The notes beneath the pieces were generated by a model. It searched no databases and was not told the DNA's origin. It saw only the letters and a program-made list of their open reading frames with translations. A program made the translations under genes and the position numbers. Positions 1 to 6,814 of a stretch of DNA of 11,355 nt are shown here, piece after piece. The stretch's first letter is position 1. Every line of letters begins with the position of its first letter. Source of the DNA: JBGUVL01 sp045134375 (lineage in GTDB: Bacteria; Bacillota_I; Bacilli_A; Erysipelotrichales; Erysipelotrichaceae); NCBI GenBank assembly GCA_045134375.1, contig JBGUVL010000048.1, forward strand, positions 1 to 11,355, given 5' to 3'.

Positions 1-822
1 GCTAACATGTTGATGAAAAAAGATCCAAGAGATGTGAATGGAACGGATTTAGTGGCAATGTTGGAAGCTTGCGTTGATGATAGTGGAAGAATTCATTATG
101 ATGGACAACCAGCATTGGAAGCAAGTGCTCATGTTTGGTGCTTATTTGCTTTCGAGTGTGTAAAATCTCCACTTGTTGAAAAAGCGGCAGATGGATTATG
201 TGTTCAACAGTATAGAGATGGAGGATTTTCGTGGACAGCAGAGGGAAGCAATGCTTATGCTGCTTCCGATCCGGATACTACAGGTTGGTGTATTAATGCA
301 TTAGTGCAAATGAAGAAAGCTAAGTATCAAGTAACGATTGACAAAGCGGTCGATTATTTAACAAACGCACAACAAGCCGATGCTTCTTGGGGAGATTGGG
401 GAGCCAATTCCAATACGCAAGCATGCGTATTAAATGGTTTGATTGCAATTCAAAAAGAAGAAGTGTTGGATGGACATTATGATAAAAATGGAGTTAGTCC
501 TCTTAGTGTTTTGTTCTCTTTTCAAAATGAGCAAGGAAGTTTTGGATGGAATTCAACAACGCATGTTAGTGGTTCAACTGCACAAGCTGCTATGTTTTTA
601 GGAGAATTATTCAACGGTTCTATTGTTGCTAGGGCACAAAGCGAGTGTGCAACTTGGAAGGATTCCAACGTATTGGATTCTAATCCAAAGGATGAGAATC
701 CCGTGGTAGAAAATAAAAACAACGGGCCAAAAACAGGGGATTCTCATTCTGCTGAAAGCTTATTATTGATAATGGGAATTTGTCTTTGTGTGATGGTAAG
801 AAGAGGCTATGCGCAAAATTAA
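1..822 (+). CDS. Cell-wall-anchored alpha-toroid (prenyltransferase/squalene-cyclase-like repeat) surface protein, 5'-truncated
   Basis: The reading frame is open to the left edge, so the N-terminus, including any signal peptide, is probably outside the window. The first visible ATG is at 7, but no ribosome binding site can be seen for it. Counting from that ATG, the 271 residues contain repeated segments of the alpha/alpha-toroid type: QQYRDGGFSW followed by DTTGWCINAL (67-99), QQADASWGDW followed by NTQACVLNGL (122-145), and QNEQGSFGW followed by STAQAAMFLG (173-199). The C-terminus has a linker, GPKTGD (240-245), a hydrophobic stretch (250-264) and RR, which is a sortase cell-wall-sorting arrangement with a variant of LPXTG. 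The toroid fold is shared by terpene cyclases, prenyltransferase subunits and the alpha domain of animal cobalamin carriers. No DXDD-type cyclase motif is visible, so ligand binding is likelier than catalysis (inference). It overlaps the DUF4430 gene by 14 nt and is probably co-translated with it. Confidence 0.8.
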   Translation, partial: ANMLMKKDPRDVNGTDLVAMLEACVDDSGRIHYDGQPALEASAHVWCLFAFECVKSPLVEKAADGLCVQQYRDGGFSWTAEGSNAYAASDPDTTGWCINALVQMKKAKYQVTIDKAVDYLTNAQQADASWGDWGANSNTQACVLNGLIAIQKEEVLDGHYDKNGVSPLSVLFSFQNEQGSFGWNSTTHVSGSTAQAAMFLGELFNGSIVARAQSECATWKDSNVLDSNPKDENPVVENKNNGPKTGDSHSAESLLLIMGICLCVMVRRGYAQN

Positions 823-1507
823 AACATGGTTTCAAGGACAACAGAGAACGGTGAAAATCGCTGTTCTCTTTGTCTTATGTTCCTTTGTATTAATTATAGG
901 AATTGGAATATTTCATGGGATTCAACCATCCAATAATGTTGATTCCAATATAACAGATACAGAAAATAAAGAAACACACAAAGAAAAAGAAGAAATATTA
1001 GAAGAAATAGTAAAAGAAGAGCAACCATCCGATAAAATGATAGAAAACGAAACAGCGGAAGGTCAAAAGGGTGATTCGAGCAATAATAATGATGGACAGA
1101 CGTTATCAGGAACGCAACCGAGCGAAAATGACAACAGTAGCAATCATAGCAATGGGGAAACGGATAAAGAGGAACAAATTCCTAATCCTGTTCCACAGAT
1201 TAGCATATCCATTACCGTAAAAGGTTTAAATGGCGGTATTATTCTGCAAGAGAATTCACAAATTCAGGAAGGCAGCACTGCCTATGATGGATTAAAAGCA
1301 TCCTGTGATCGAAATGGTATTATCTATTCCACCTCAGGGTATGGTCCTTATGTTTATGTGAGAGGGATCAATGGATTGAACGAGAGAGAACATGGGGCTA
1401 CTTCTGGATGGATGTATCGTGTTAATGGAGAGTCCCCAAATGTAGGTGCTGCTAGTTATACACTAAACAATGGGGATATTGTAGAATGGTATTATGTCCA
1501 CGATTAA
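809..1507 (+). CDS. Membrane-anchored DUF4430 (transcobalamin C-terminal-like) lipid- or cofactor-capture protein
   Basis: The 232-residue protein has three parts. A basic N-terminus (MRKIKTW) leads into a single membrane helix at about 16-37. A low-complexity, charged and Ser/Asn-rich spacer covers 40-128. A compact C-terminal domain covers 131-230, with VKGLNGGIIL, YDGLKASCDRNGI, YGPYVYVRGINGL, SGWMYRVNGE and NGDIVEWYYV. These are the hallmarks of DUF4430, the family related to the C-terminal beta domain of transcobalamin and intrinsic factor. The spacer would hold the domain away from the membrane, on the outside. AAGAGG at 801-806 lies only 2 nt before the ATG, and the start sits inside the upstream gene, so translation is probably coupled. 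Position between a toroid protein and an ECF S component suggests the two soluble domains jointly bind a ligand handed to the transporter. Corrinoid is a guess; other DUF4430 proteins have unknown ligands. Confidence 0.85.
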   Translation: MRKIKTWFQGQQRTVKIAVLFVLCSFVLIIGIGIFHGIQPSNNVDSNITDTENKETHKEKEEILEEIVKEEQPSDKMIENETAEGQKGDSSNNNDGQTLSGTQPSENDNSSNHSNGETDKEEQIPNPVPQISISITVKGLNGGIILQENSQIQEGSTAYDGLKASCDRNGIIYSTSGYGPYVYVRGINGLNEREHGATSGWMYRVNGESPNVGAASYTLNNGDIVEWYYVHD

Positions 1508-2042
1508 ATTAAGCAAAACACAGGAAATTGCTTTAATTGCACTTTTGGCAGCGGTCAATATTGCTTCGCGAATTTATCTTCAGGCATTGCCAAACATAAA
1601 ACCGGTAACCTCCATTATTATCCTTTCTGTTTTGGTGTTTGGTCTTTCCTTTGCATTAAAACTAACCGTCGTTACTACGATTGTATCGAACCTGTTTCTT
1701 GGAATGGGAATATGGACTTTTTTTCAGATCTTGGCATGGACAGTTATTTGTCTGCTTACACAATTGTTGAAGGAAGCTTATCAAAAGTTAGGAAAACAAC
1801 CACCTCTTTTGATTATGGCAATATTTGCATTTCTGATGGGATATGTATTTGGTTTTGTTGTGTCGCTTGAAAAATTTTTAATTGGAGGGCCAATTGTTTT
1901 TTGGACCTATTATATGACAGGATTATTATTTGATACGCTTCATGCATTTGGAAATTTCTTCTTTTATCTAATCTGTGCGCCTCTTTTGCAATCTGTTTTT
2001 ATTAAAAAGGGAACAGAGATGCGCTCTACGATGGGAAAATAG
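1494..2042 (+). CDS. ECF transporter S component (substrate-binding membrane subunit)
   Basis: The 182-residue protein is almost entirely hydrophobic, with about six predicted membrane helices. The first helix contains small-residue packing (ALIALLAAV, 13-21), followed by NIASRIYLQALPNIKP (22-37). This pattern is typical of S components of energy-coupling-factor vitamin transporters, whose helix 1 packs on EcfT. Length fits the family (about 170-220). The ATPases EcfA/EcfA' and EcfT are not in the window, so it probably uses a shared module encoded elsewhere (group II arrangement). The ATG at 1494 overlaps the end of the DUF4430 gene by 14 nt. GAATGG at 1484-1489 is a weak ribosome binding site, so coupling is likely. 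Substrate cannot be read from sequence; the transcobalamin-like neighbours make a cobalamin precursor or other corrinoid the leading hypothesis. An intrinsic terminator follows immediately. Confidence 0.8.
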   Translation: MSTIKLSKTQEIALIALLAAVNIASRIYLQALPNIKPVTSIIILSVLVFGLSFALKLTVVTTIVSNLFLGMGIWTFFQILAWTVICLLTQLLKEAYQKLGKQPPLLIMAIFAFLMGYVFGFVVSLEKFLIGGPIVFWTYYMTGLLFDTLHAFGNFFFYLICAPLLQSVFIKKGTEMRSTMGK

Positions 2043-2075
2043 CAAGCAACTAAGAAGGTTGTCTTGCTTTTTTTT
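2042..2075 (+). terminator. Intrinsic terminator of the toroid/DUF4430/ECF operon
   Basis: GCAAG plus CAAC (2042-2050) pairs with GTTG and CTTGC (2058-2061 and 2063-2067) across a 7-nt loop with one bulged T. Eight T residues (2068-2075) follow. The hairpin begins at the last base of the ECF S component stop codon. Confidence 0.85.
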
Positions 2076-2118
2076 GCAGGCAAAGATCGCTTTTTGTTAT
2101 CACAGAAATTTCACATAG

Positions 2119-2141
2119 CAAACATATCGACACCATGTTTG
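2119..2141. promoter_or_regulatory. Inverted repeat, possible operator upstream of the small membrane protein
   Basis: CAAACAT (2119-2125) and ATGTTTG (2135-2141) are perfect 7-bp arms separated by 9 nt. There is no T-tract after it, so it does not look like a terminator. It lies just before an AT-rich TATACTATATA stretch (2147-2157) that could hold a -10 element, which would suit a repressor or activator site. No regulator is identified, and the -35 is not recognisable. Confidence 0.35.
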
Positions 2142-2199
2142 GCATATATACTATATACACAAAAAGGAAAGGGTAAGATTAGCAAAGGTGGGTAATAAA

Positions 2200-2571
2200 A
2201 TGAAAATAAAAAAAAGCCAATTCTCTAGGTTTTCGAAAGCAGCAATTTCTTTCTATGGTCTATCTGTGATACTTTTGTGCTATGGTTCCTATATGATTTT
2301 CAATGTATATCAGTATTTATGCGGCTATTATGATAGTGTCGGCATGAACATGGGGGAATCGATGATGGATAACGTTCAATATTTTGTCGCAAATTGCAGT
2401 TCGTATTTTGTCTATTCCATTTTATGTTATGGTATCGGTTTGCTTTTGCAGCGGATATATGAATTAACAAGGAAACTGTGCTTGGTTGGGGAAAAAGAAG
2501 TAGAAAATAAGGATTTCGATGAAGAAATCGTCCGGAAAGATAATACCATTGAATATCATAGTATGGGATAA
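2200..2571 (+). CDS. Small two-helix membrane protein of unknown function
   Basis: I choose the ATG at 2200 because AAGGTGGG (2185-2192) lies at ribosome-binding distance from it. An in-frame GTG at 2188 would fall inside that site. The 123-residue product has a basic start (MKIKKSQFSRFSK), a membrane helix at about 13-38, an external loop containing Gly, Met and Asp residues (about 42-60), and a second helix at about 66-84. A hydrophilic, acidic cytoplasmic tail ends in IEYHSMG. Positive charges before helix 1 and after helix 2 predict both ends inside. I recognise no family. It is a single-gene unit bounded by the operon terminator upstream and a shared terminator downstream, so it has its own promoter. 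It looks like a lineage-specific envelope protein. Confidence 0.75.
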   Translation: MKIKKSQFSRFSKAAISFYGLSVILLCYGSYMIFNVYQYLCGYYDSVGMNMGESMMDNVQYFVANCSSYFVYSILCYGIGLLLQRIYELTRKLCLVGEKEVENKDFDEEIVRKDNTIEYHSMG

Positions 2572-2598
2572 AAAAACTTGCGGCTGCAAGTTTTTTTA
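2569..2598. terminator. Bidirectional terminator between convergent genes
   Basis: TAAAAAAACTTGC (2569-2581) and GCAAGTTTTTTTA (2586-2598) are perfect 13-bp arms around the tetraloop GGCT. Each strand reads as a GC hairpin followed by seven U residues. The arms include the TAA stop of the gene on the left and the TAA stop of the minus-strand gene on the right. Confidence 0.9.
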
Positions 2599-3306
2599 AT
2601 CGTTTGGAAATTGATTGCGATCAATTAAGGTTGTGCAGTTGTGGTGAAGCCACAGTAAGGATGCAGGAACCAAAGTTGAAATGTTTTGACTTAAAAATGC
2701 TTTGTAGGCTTCTTCTTTTCGTTCTCCACAGACTAACATTAATACTTGTTTTGCTTTGAAAATGCCTTCTAAACCAATACTAAGACCACTTTCTAAAGGA
2801 TAACCTTGTGCCATGCTATGTGTTTTTGTTTTTTCATTCAGCTTTGTTTGATGGCAGTGATAATGTAATGTGTTGGATGGTTCATTTAACCCTAGATGAC
2901 CGTTCATTCCTAATCCAAGGATCATCACATCAATTGTGTGATTCGCAATAAAGTCATCGACTTTCTTTAATTCTTCGCTCACATCCTCTGCATTGGAAAC
3001 AAACTCAATGTATTGTTTCGGTGGCATGTAAAGTTGATCTAAGAGGATTTCCTTAATAAATGTCGTACAGGTACAATCGGCATCGGGAGCAACACCATAC
3101 CATTCGTCCAGTTTTAAGAAAGTCACTTCAGAAATATCAATTTTTTCGTGATTGATGGTTTCGACGAATAATTCATACATTCTTTTCGGAGAAGAACCGG
3201 TGGCTAATGTAATGACTGCTCTTGGATTATCTTTGATAGTTTTTATCAGAATTTCTGCCCCTTGTCTTGCCATAGTCTCATAATCGTTACAGTTAATGAT
3301 ATTCAT
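2596..3306 (-). CDS. agaI: Galactosamine/glucosamine-6-phosphate isomerase-deaminase (NagB superfamily, AgaI-like)
   Basis: The family converts amino-sugar 6-phosphate to keto-sugar 6-phosphate plus ammonia in the cytoplasm. The 236 residues show the phosphate-binding LATGSSP (34-40), FLKLDEWYG (63-71) with the catalytic-base Asp67, LGLGMNGHLGLNEP (130-143) with His137 and Glu142, and PASLLWLHHN (214-223). In classical glucosamine-6-phosphate deaminase the loop reads D-G-H and the earlier motif MDEY. Here they are N-G-H and LDEW, as I recall for Escherichia coli AgaI, so I place it nearer AgaI than NagB. E. coli genetics has put the galactosamine deaminase role on AgaS rather than AgaI, so substrate remains open. 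AGGGA precedes the ATG by about 6 nt. It stands alone, without the usual PTS or deacetylase genes, behind its own extended -10 promoter. Confidence 0.85.
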   Translation of the reverse strand: MNIINCNDYETMARQGAEILIKTIKDNPRAVITLATGSSPKRMYELFVETINHEKIDISEVTFLKLDEWYGVAPDADCTCTTFIKEILLDQLYMPPKQYIEFVSNAEDVSEELKKVDDFIANHTIDVMILGLGMNGHLGLNEPSNTLHYHCHQTKLNEKTKTHSMAQGYPLESGLSIGLEGIFKAKQVLMLVCGERKEEAYKAFLSQNISTLVPASLLWLHHNCTTLIDRNQFPND

Positions 3307-3329
3307 ATAAATCCCTCACTTTTTTTATC

Positions 3330-3338
3330 ATTATATCA
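3330..3338 (-). promoter_or_regulatory. Extended -10 promoter of the AgaI/NagB-family gene
   Basis: On the minus strand this reads TGATATAAT, a consensus -10 with the TG extension. It lies about 25-30 nt before the start codon of the isomerase gene. The region 17 bp further upstream (TACCAC) is a poor -35, consistent with extended -10 dependence. Confidence 0.65.
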
Positions 3339-3353
3339 GTTTCTCTTGGTCTG

Positions 3354-3362
3354 TGGTATCCT
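3354..3362 (+). promoter_or_regulatory. Candidate extended -10 for the PAP2 phosphatase gene
   Basis: TGGTATCCT has the TGn extension and four of six -10 consensus bases. Transcription would begin only about 8-10 nt before the ATG at 3378, giving a very short leader that still holds GGTG. No convincing -35 is visible. An unseen promoter further left is possible, but it would have to lie inside the divergent isomerase gene. Confidence 0.3.
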
Positions 3363-3377
3363 AATAGTGGTGATATT

Positions 3378-3965
3378 ATGAAGCAAGAAAGAAGTTTGTT
3401 TATTTTTGGGATATTATTTTTTTTGATTTCTTGTTTGGTTTCATTTCATTGGATGGATTGGTTTGATCAAGGAATGAATCAATGGATTGAAAAATTAAGA
3501 AATCCTACTTTCACTTGTTTCATGAAATGGGTAACCCATGGAGGGGAAACCATAATTTTGCTTGCTCTTTCTTTTTTCATTACCTTATTTCATCCAAAGC
3601 AAGGAAAACATTTGTTTTTTCGTATTTTTGTTGTTTTGTTAGCGAATCGATGGATGAAAGGATTTTTTCATCGTCCTCGACCTATTTGGAGAATCATGGA
3701 AGTAAGCGGCTATAGTTTTCCTTCAGGACATACAATGAACGCTGTGATGTTTTATGGAAGTCTGCTATCATTTTTTTGTCGAAAAGAAGGAAAAAGAAAT
3801 CATAAAGGAATGCGTTTGAGTCTTCTTTTAATGATTGTTTTGGTTCTTTTTTCACGTATCTATCTTGGTGTCCATTATGTTAGTGATGTGTTGGGAGGAA
3901 TATTTGCATCCTTGTTTCTATTGACGGTAATGGAAATGTTTCGAAAGCGAAAGGAACCAATGTGA
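3378..3965 (+). CDS. PAP2-family membrane lipid phosphatase
   Basis: All three signature motifs of the acid phosphatase/PAP2 family are present in this 195-residue protein. They are KGFFHRPRP (94-102, fitting KX6RP), FPSGH (114-118) with the presumed general-acid His118, and SRIYLGVHYVSD (159-170, fitting SRX5HX3D) with the nucleophile His166. Hydrophobic segments at about 7-24, 56-72, 78-92, 121-135, 147-160 and 168-186 place it in the membrane, with the active site probably facing outward. Relatives dephosphorylate undecaprenyl pyrophosphate (BcrC type), phosphatidylglycerol phosphate (PgpB type) or diacylglycerol pyrophosphate; sequence alone does not choose. It is followed after 48 bp by the YgiQ gene, with no terminator between, so read-through is possible. 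The start is supported by GGTG just upstream and by the family-typical N-terminal helix. Confidence 0.9.
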   Translation: MKQERSLFIFGILFFLISCLVSFHWMDWFDQGMNQWIEKLRNPTFTCFMKWVTHGGETIILLALSFFITLFHPKQGKHLFFRIFVVLLANRWMKGFFHRPRPIWRIMEVSGYSFPSGHTMNAVMFYGSLLSFFCRKEGKRNHKGMRLSLLLMIVLVLFSRIYLGVHYVSDVLGGIFASLFLLTVMEMFRKRKEPM

Positions 3966-3982
3966 AAAAGATAAAATTATTG

Positions 3983-3988
3983 TATAAT
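3983..3988 (+). promoter_or_regulatory. -10 element of the YgiQ-family gene
   Basis: A consensus TATAAT lies 25 nt before the start codon, in an A/T-rich gap after the PAP2 stop codon. The hexamer 17 bp upstream (ATGTGA) overlaps the PAP2 stop and is a weak -35. The gene may therefore be read from both this promoter and the upstream gene. Confidence 0.5.
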
Positions 3989-4013
3989 AAAAAAATAAGA
4001 GAGGAAGGATGAA

Positions 4014-5879
4014 ATGGAAAACAGAAATTTATTTTTACCAGTAACCAAAGAAGAAATGTTGGAACGTGGTTGGGAACAACCGGATTTTGTCTATGTGAGT
4101 GGCGATGCCTATGTGGACCATCCTTCTTTTGGTGCGGCTATTATTACGCGTACTTTAGAAAGTCGTGGGTACAAAGTTTGCTTTTTAGCACAGCCGAATT
4201 GGCGAGATACTCATGATTTTATGCGTTTCGGTAAGCCACGTTTAGGATTTTTGATTTCCTCGGGTAATATTGATTCGATGGTGAATCATTATTCGGTAGC
4301 GAAAAAAAGAAGAAAAAAAGATAATTATACACCGGGTGGAGAAATGGGGAAGCGACCGGATCGTGCTGTGATCGTTTATTCGCAAATGGCAAGAAGAGCC
4401 TATCCCGATGCCAACATTATCATTGGGGGAATTGAAGCTAGCTTACGTCGTTTATCACATTATGATTATTGGGATAATAAAGTAAGAAAATCGATCATTA
4501 TTGATGCGAATGCCGATTTGTTGCTTTATGGTATGGGGGAAAATAGTATTATAGAAGTCGCTGATGCATTGGATAGTGGATTGTCTATTCAAGATTTAAC
4601 TTATCTTGATGGAACGGTGTTTAAAACCAAAGATCTTTCTATGGCATATGATCCTATCGTATTGCCGGCTTATGAAGAGGTTGTTCGTTCCAAAAAAAAG
4701 TATGCAGAAAGTTTTCATGAACAATATCAAAATACGGATCATTTTACTGCTCGAACCCTAGTCGAACCATATTCCGGATGGTATGTGGTGCAAAATCGCC
4801 CCAATCGTCCATTGACGCAACAGGAATTTGATGATACCTATGCACTCCCTTATACTAGAAGTTATCATCCTTCCTATCAACAGCATATTCCAGCCATTGA
4901 TGAAGTGAAATTTTCATTAATCAGCAACCGTGGTTGTTATGGTGCATGCAACTTTTGTGCTTTGACTTTCCATCAAGGACGTATCATTCAAACGAGAAGT
5001 CATGAAAGCTTGATTGAGGAAGCGAGAAAAATCACTGATGATCCTGATTTTAAAGGATACATTCATGATGTGGGGGGACCAACTGCAAACTTTCGTGCGC
5101 CTGCCTGTGAGAAGCAGTTAGAACATGGTGTTTGTAAAGGAAAACAATGTTTGTGGCCAAAACCATGTCAGAATCTAATTGCGGATCATAAGGATTATTT
5201 GGAATTGTTAAAGAAGCTTCGTGCGTTACCGAAAGTGAAAAAAGTCTTTGTCCGTAGTGGAATTCGCTATGATTATTTGATGTATGATCGCGATGATACT
5301 TTCTTCCGTGAATTGGTGCAGCATCATATCAGTGGGCAGTTAAAAGTAGCCCCAGAGCATATTAATAATCAAGTACTAGATAAAATGGGAAAACCACACA
5401 AAGAGCTATATCAAAAATTTGTAGAGAAGTACTATCGTTTGAATGACGAGTATCATAAAAACCAATATTTGGTTCCTTATCTTATGAGTTCTCATCCAGG
5501 TAGTGATTTAAATGCAGCCATTGAGCTAGCCGAATATCTACGCGATATTCACCATCAACCTCAACAAGTTCAAGATTTTTATCCAACACCGGGCACATTA
5601 TCAACTGCAATGTATTATACGGGAATGGATCCTCGCGATTATCAGGAAGTCTATGTTCCGAAAAGTGCGCATGAAAAGGCGATGCAGCGTGCTTTAATGC
5701 AGTATCGCAATCCCAAAAATTATGATTTGGTCTATGAAGCATTAGTGAAAGCAAATCGTCGAGATTTAATTGGAACAGGAGCGAAATGTTTGATTCGACC
5801 AAAAAAGAATCCTAACAGTAATTATCATCCTTATCGTTACGAAAAGAAAAAGCCATCAACAAGAAAAGGAAACCGTTAG
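4014..5879 (+). CDS. YgiQ-family radical SAM protein
   Basis: The 621 residues match the YgiQ (UPF0313) family. An N-terminal domain begins FLPVTKEEM and includes DFVYVSGDAYVDHPSFG (24-40), IIGGIEASLRRLSHYDYW (136-153) and LLYGMGE (170-176). The radical SAM core follows: SLISNRGCYGACNFCAL (301-317), with Cys308, Cys312 and Cys315 as the CX3CX2C ligands of a 4Fe-4S cluster that cleaves S-adenosylmethionine. Further YgiQ signatures are HDVGGPTANFR and LKVAPEH. A second Cys-rich segment soon after the core (CEKQLEHGVCKGKQCLWPKPC) could bind another metal centre. The basic tail (RYEKKKPSTRKGNR) suggests RNA or nucleic-acid contact. The reaction catalysed by YgiQ is not established to my knowledge. 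GAGGAAGG (4001-4008) fixes the start at 4014. The protein is shorter than the E. coli homologue (about 740), lacking the longer C-terminal extension. Confidence 0.93.
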   Translation: MENRNLFLPVTKEEMLERGWEQPDFVYVSGDAYVDHPSFGAAIITRTLESRGYKVCFLAQPNWRDTHDFMRFGKPRLGFLISSGNIDSMVNHYSVAKKRRKKDNYTPGGEMGKRPDRAVIVYSQMARRAYPDANIIIGGIEASLRRLSHYDYWDNKVRKSIIIDANADLLLYGMGENSIIEVADALDSGLSIQDLTYLDGTVFKTKDLSMAYDPIVLPAYEEVVRSKKKYAESFHEQYQNTDHFTARTLVEPYSGWYVVQNRPNRPLTQQEFDDTYALPYTRSYHPSYQQHIPAIDEVKFSLISNRGCYGACNFCALTFHQGRIIQTRSHESLIEEARKITDDPDFKGYIHDVGGPTANFRAPACEKQLEHGVCKGKQCLWPKPCQNLIADHKDYLELLKKLRALPKVKKVFVRSGIRYDYLMYDRDDTFFRELVQHHISGQLKVAPEHINNQVLDKMGKPHKELYQKFVEKYYRLNDEYHKNQYLVPYLMSSHPGSDLNAAIELAEYLRDIHHQPQQVQDFYPTPGTLSTAMYYTGMDPRDYQEVYVPKSAHEKAMQRALMQYRNPKNYDLVYEALVKANRRDLIGTGAKCLIRPKKNPNSNYHPYRYEKKKPSTRKGNR

Positions 5880-5892
5880 TTTTTTCTAGCGT

Positions 5893-5948
5893 AAATAAAA
5901 AAAGACGATTGCTTTCGTTAAAATGGAAGCGAACGTCTTTTTTTATTT
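5893..5948. terminator. Large bidirectional terminator between YgiQ and DUF4438 genes
   Basis: A perfect 15-bp stem (5893-5907 with 5934-5948) carries A/T-rich outer parts and a GACG/CGTC core. It is capped, across a small ATT/GAA internal loop, by GCTTTC/GGAAGC (5911-5916 with 5925-5930). Both strands end in a U-rich run. The right arm includes part of the TAA stop of the minus-strand gene. Confidence 0.9.
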
Positions 5949-6795
5949 AAAAGTAAGTTTGTAAGTTTGCATCTGCTTGTAGGAAAGGCACTAATGCGTC
6001 ATCTTCACAACTCATGATGACCGCAACTCCTGGGCCATGTCCAGAAGAGTAGGAATCCGAATGAACGATAACACCGATTACCGTACTACCTTTTTTGTAA
6101 TGAGGACCATTATGAGCACAGTGATCACGGATTGCTACAAGATCACCGAAGCGCAATTGATCCAATCCAAGTTCAGTGATGGTTTCTTTATCTTGTGTCA
6201 TGATGTCATAATCACCACTGTGAATTTCAGCGACTCCTATACCAGAACCCATTAAATAGGCAGGAATGATATGAGATACTCCGACATGAAGTTGTCGTCC
6301 TACCTCTTTCAAAGCTAGTTTTTTCAAAAGGGAAGGATCAAGATTCATGATCTTGATGGTTGGATATGCTTCGATTGCAAGACCGGTACCATATCCTTTG
6401 ATGGCAATGGTATCATTGACATTTAACAGTTCCAAGGTTTCTTGGTCAAAATAGAGGAAGACATGATCGACACCACCATGTGTACCAGTCACGATACCGG
6501 TTCTACCTTTCGCATCTCCACTAATCACCTTTGCTTCATTTCCGATGCAACTAAATAGGTTCAAAGCTTCATTTTCTCTGTTGTCACTATTTTTAATACT
6601 GACACCTGGTTCAATATGGTCACCCACGATTCCCATACAGCAATCCCCAATTTGAAAATTATAGGTAATTCCTCCTGTACTAGGAAGGATTCGCCCTTTG
6701 CCATCATATCCAACGCGAAAAGCAGTGCTATGGGTGGGATGATGAATTTTTCCTTGCAAGGAGAACATAACTAATTTATCTTGATTTGTTTTCAT
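5947..6795 (-). CDS. DUF4438 domain protein
   Basis: The 282 residues resemble the DUF4438 family along their length: VGYDGKGRILPSTGGITYN (28-46), GDHIEPGVSIKN (58-69), ISGDAKGRTGIVTGTHGG (91-108), LMGSGIG (181-187), DYDIMTQD (195-202), RDHCAHNGPHY (223-233) and HSDSYSSGHGPGV (245-257). The function is unknown. The density of conserved His, Asp and Gly in loops, especially HCAHNG and SDSYSSGHGPG, is what one expects of a metal- or small-ligand-binding enzyme, but that is inference. There is no signal peptide or membrane segment, so it is probably cytoplasmic. GGAGG (6801-6805 on the complementary strand) lies 5 nt before the ATG. It is a single-gene unit, divergent from the aspartic protease gene, with which it shares a symmetric promoter core. 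Confidence 0.88.
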   Translation of the reverse strand: MKTNQDKLVMFSLQGKIHHPTHSTAFRVGYDGKGRILPSTGGITYNFQIGDCCMGIVGDHIEPGVSIKNSDNRENEALNLFSCIGNEAKVISGDAKGRTGIVTGTHGGVDHVFLYFDQETLELLNVNDTIAIKGYGTGLAIEAYPTIKIMNLDPSLLKKLALKEVGRQLHVGVSHIIPAYLMGSGIGVAEIHSGDYDIMTQDKETITELGLDQLRFGDLVAIRDHCAHNGPHYKKGSTVIGVIVHSDSYSSGHGPGVAVIMSCEDDALVPFLQADANLQTYF

Positions 6796-6814
6796 AAAAA
6801 CCTCCGTTTTTTCT

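Noticed and set aside
1..822. True terpene cyclase or prenyltransferase
   Set aside because: No DXDD or catalytic zinc-site pattern is visible in the part present, and the wall-sorting signal and DUF4430 neighbour favour a binding role. The missing N-terminus leaves some doubt.
2188..2190. GTG as the start of the small membrane protein
   Set aside because: It falls within the AAGGTGGG ribosome binding site that is well placed for the ATG at 2200.
5482..5802. 106-codon minus-strand ORF inside the YgiQ gene
   Set aside because: It lies wholly antisense to a clearly recognised gene, shows no protein-like motif and has no ribosome binding site that I could see.
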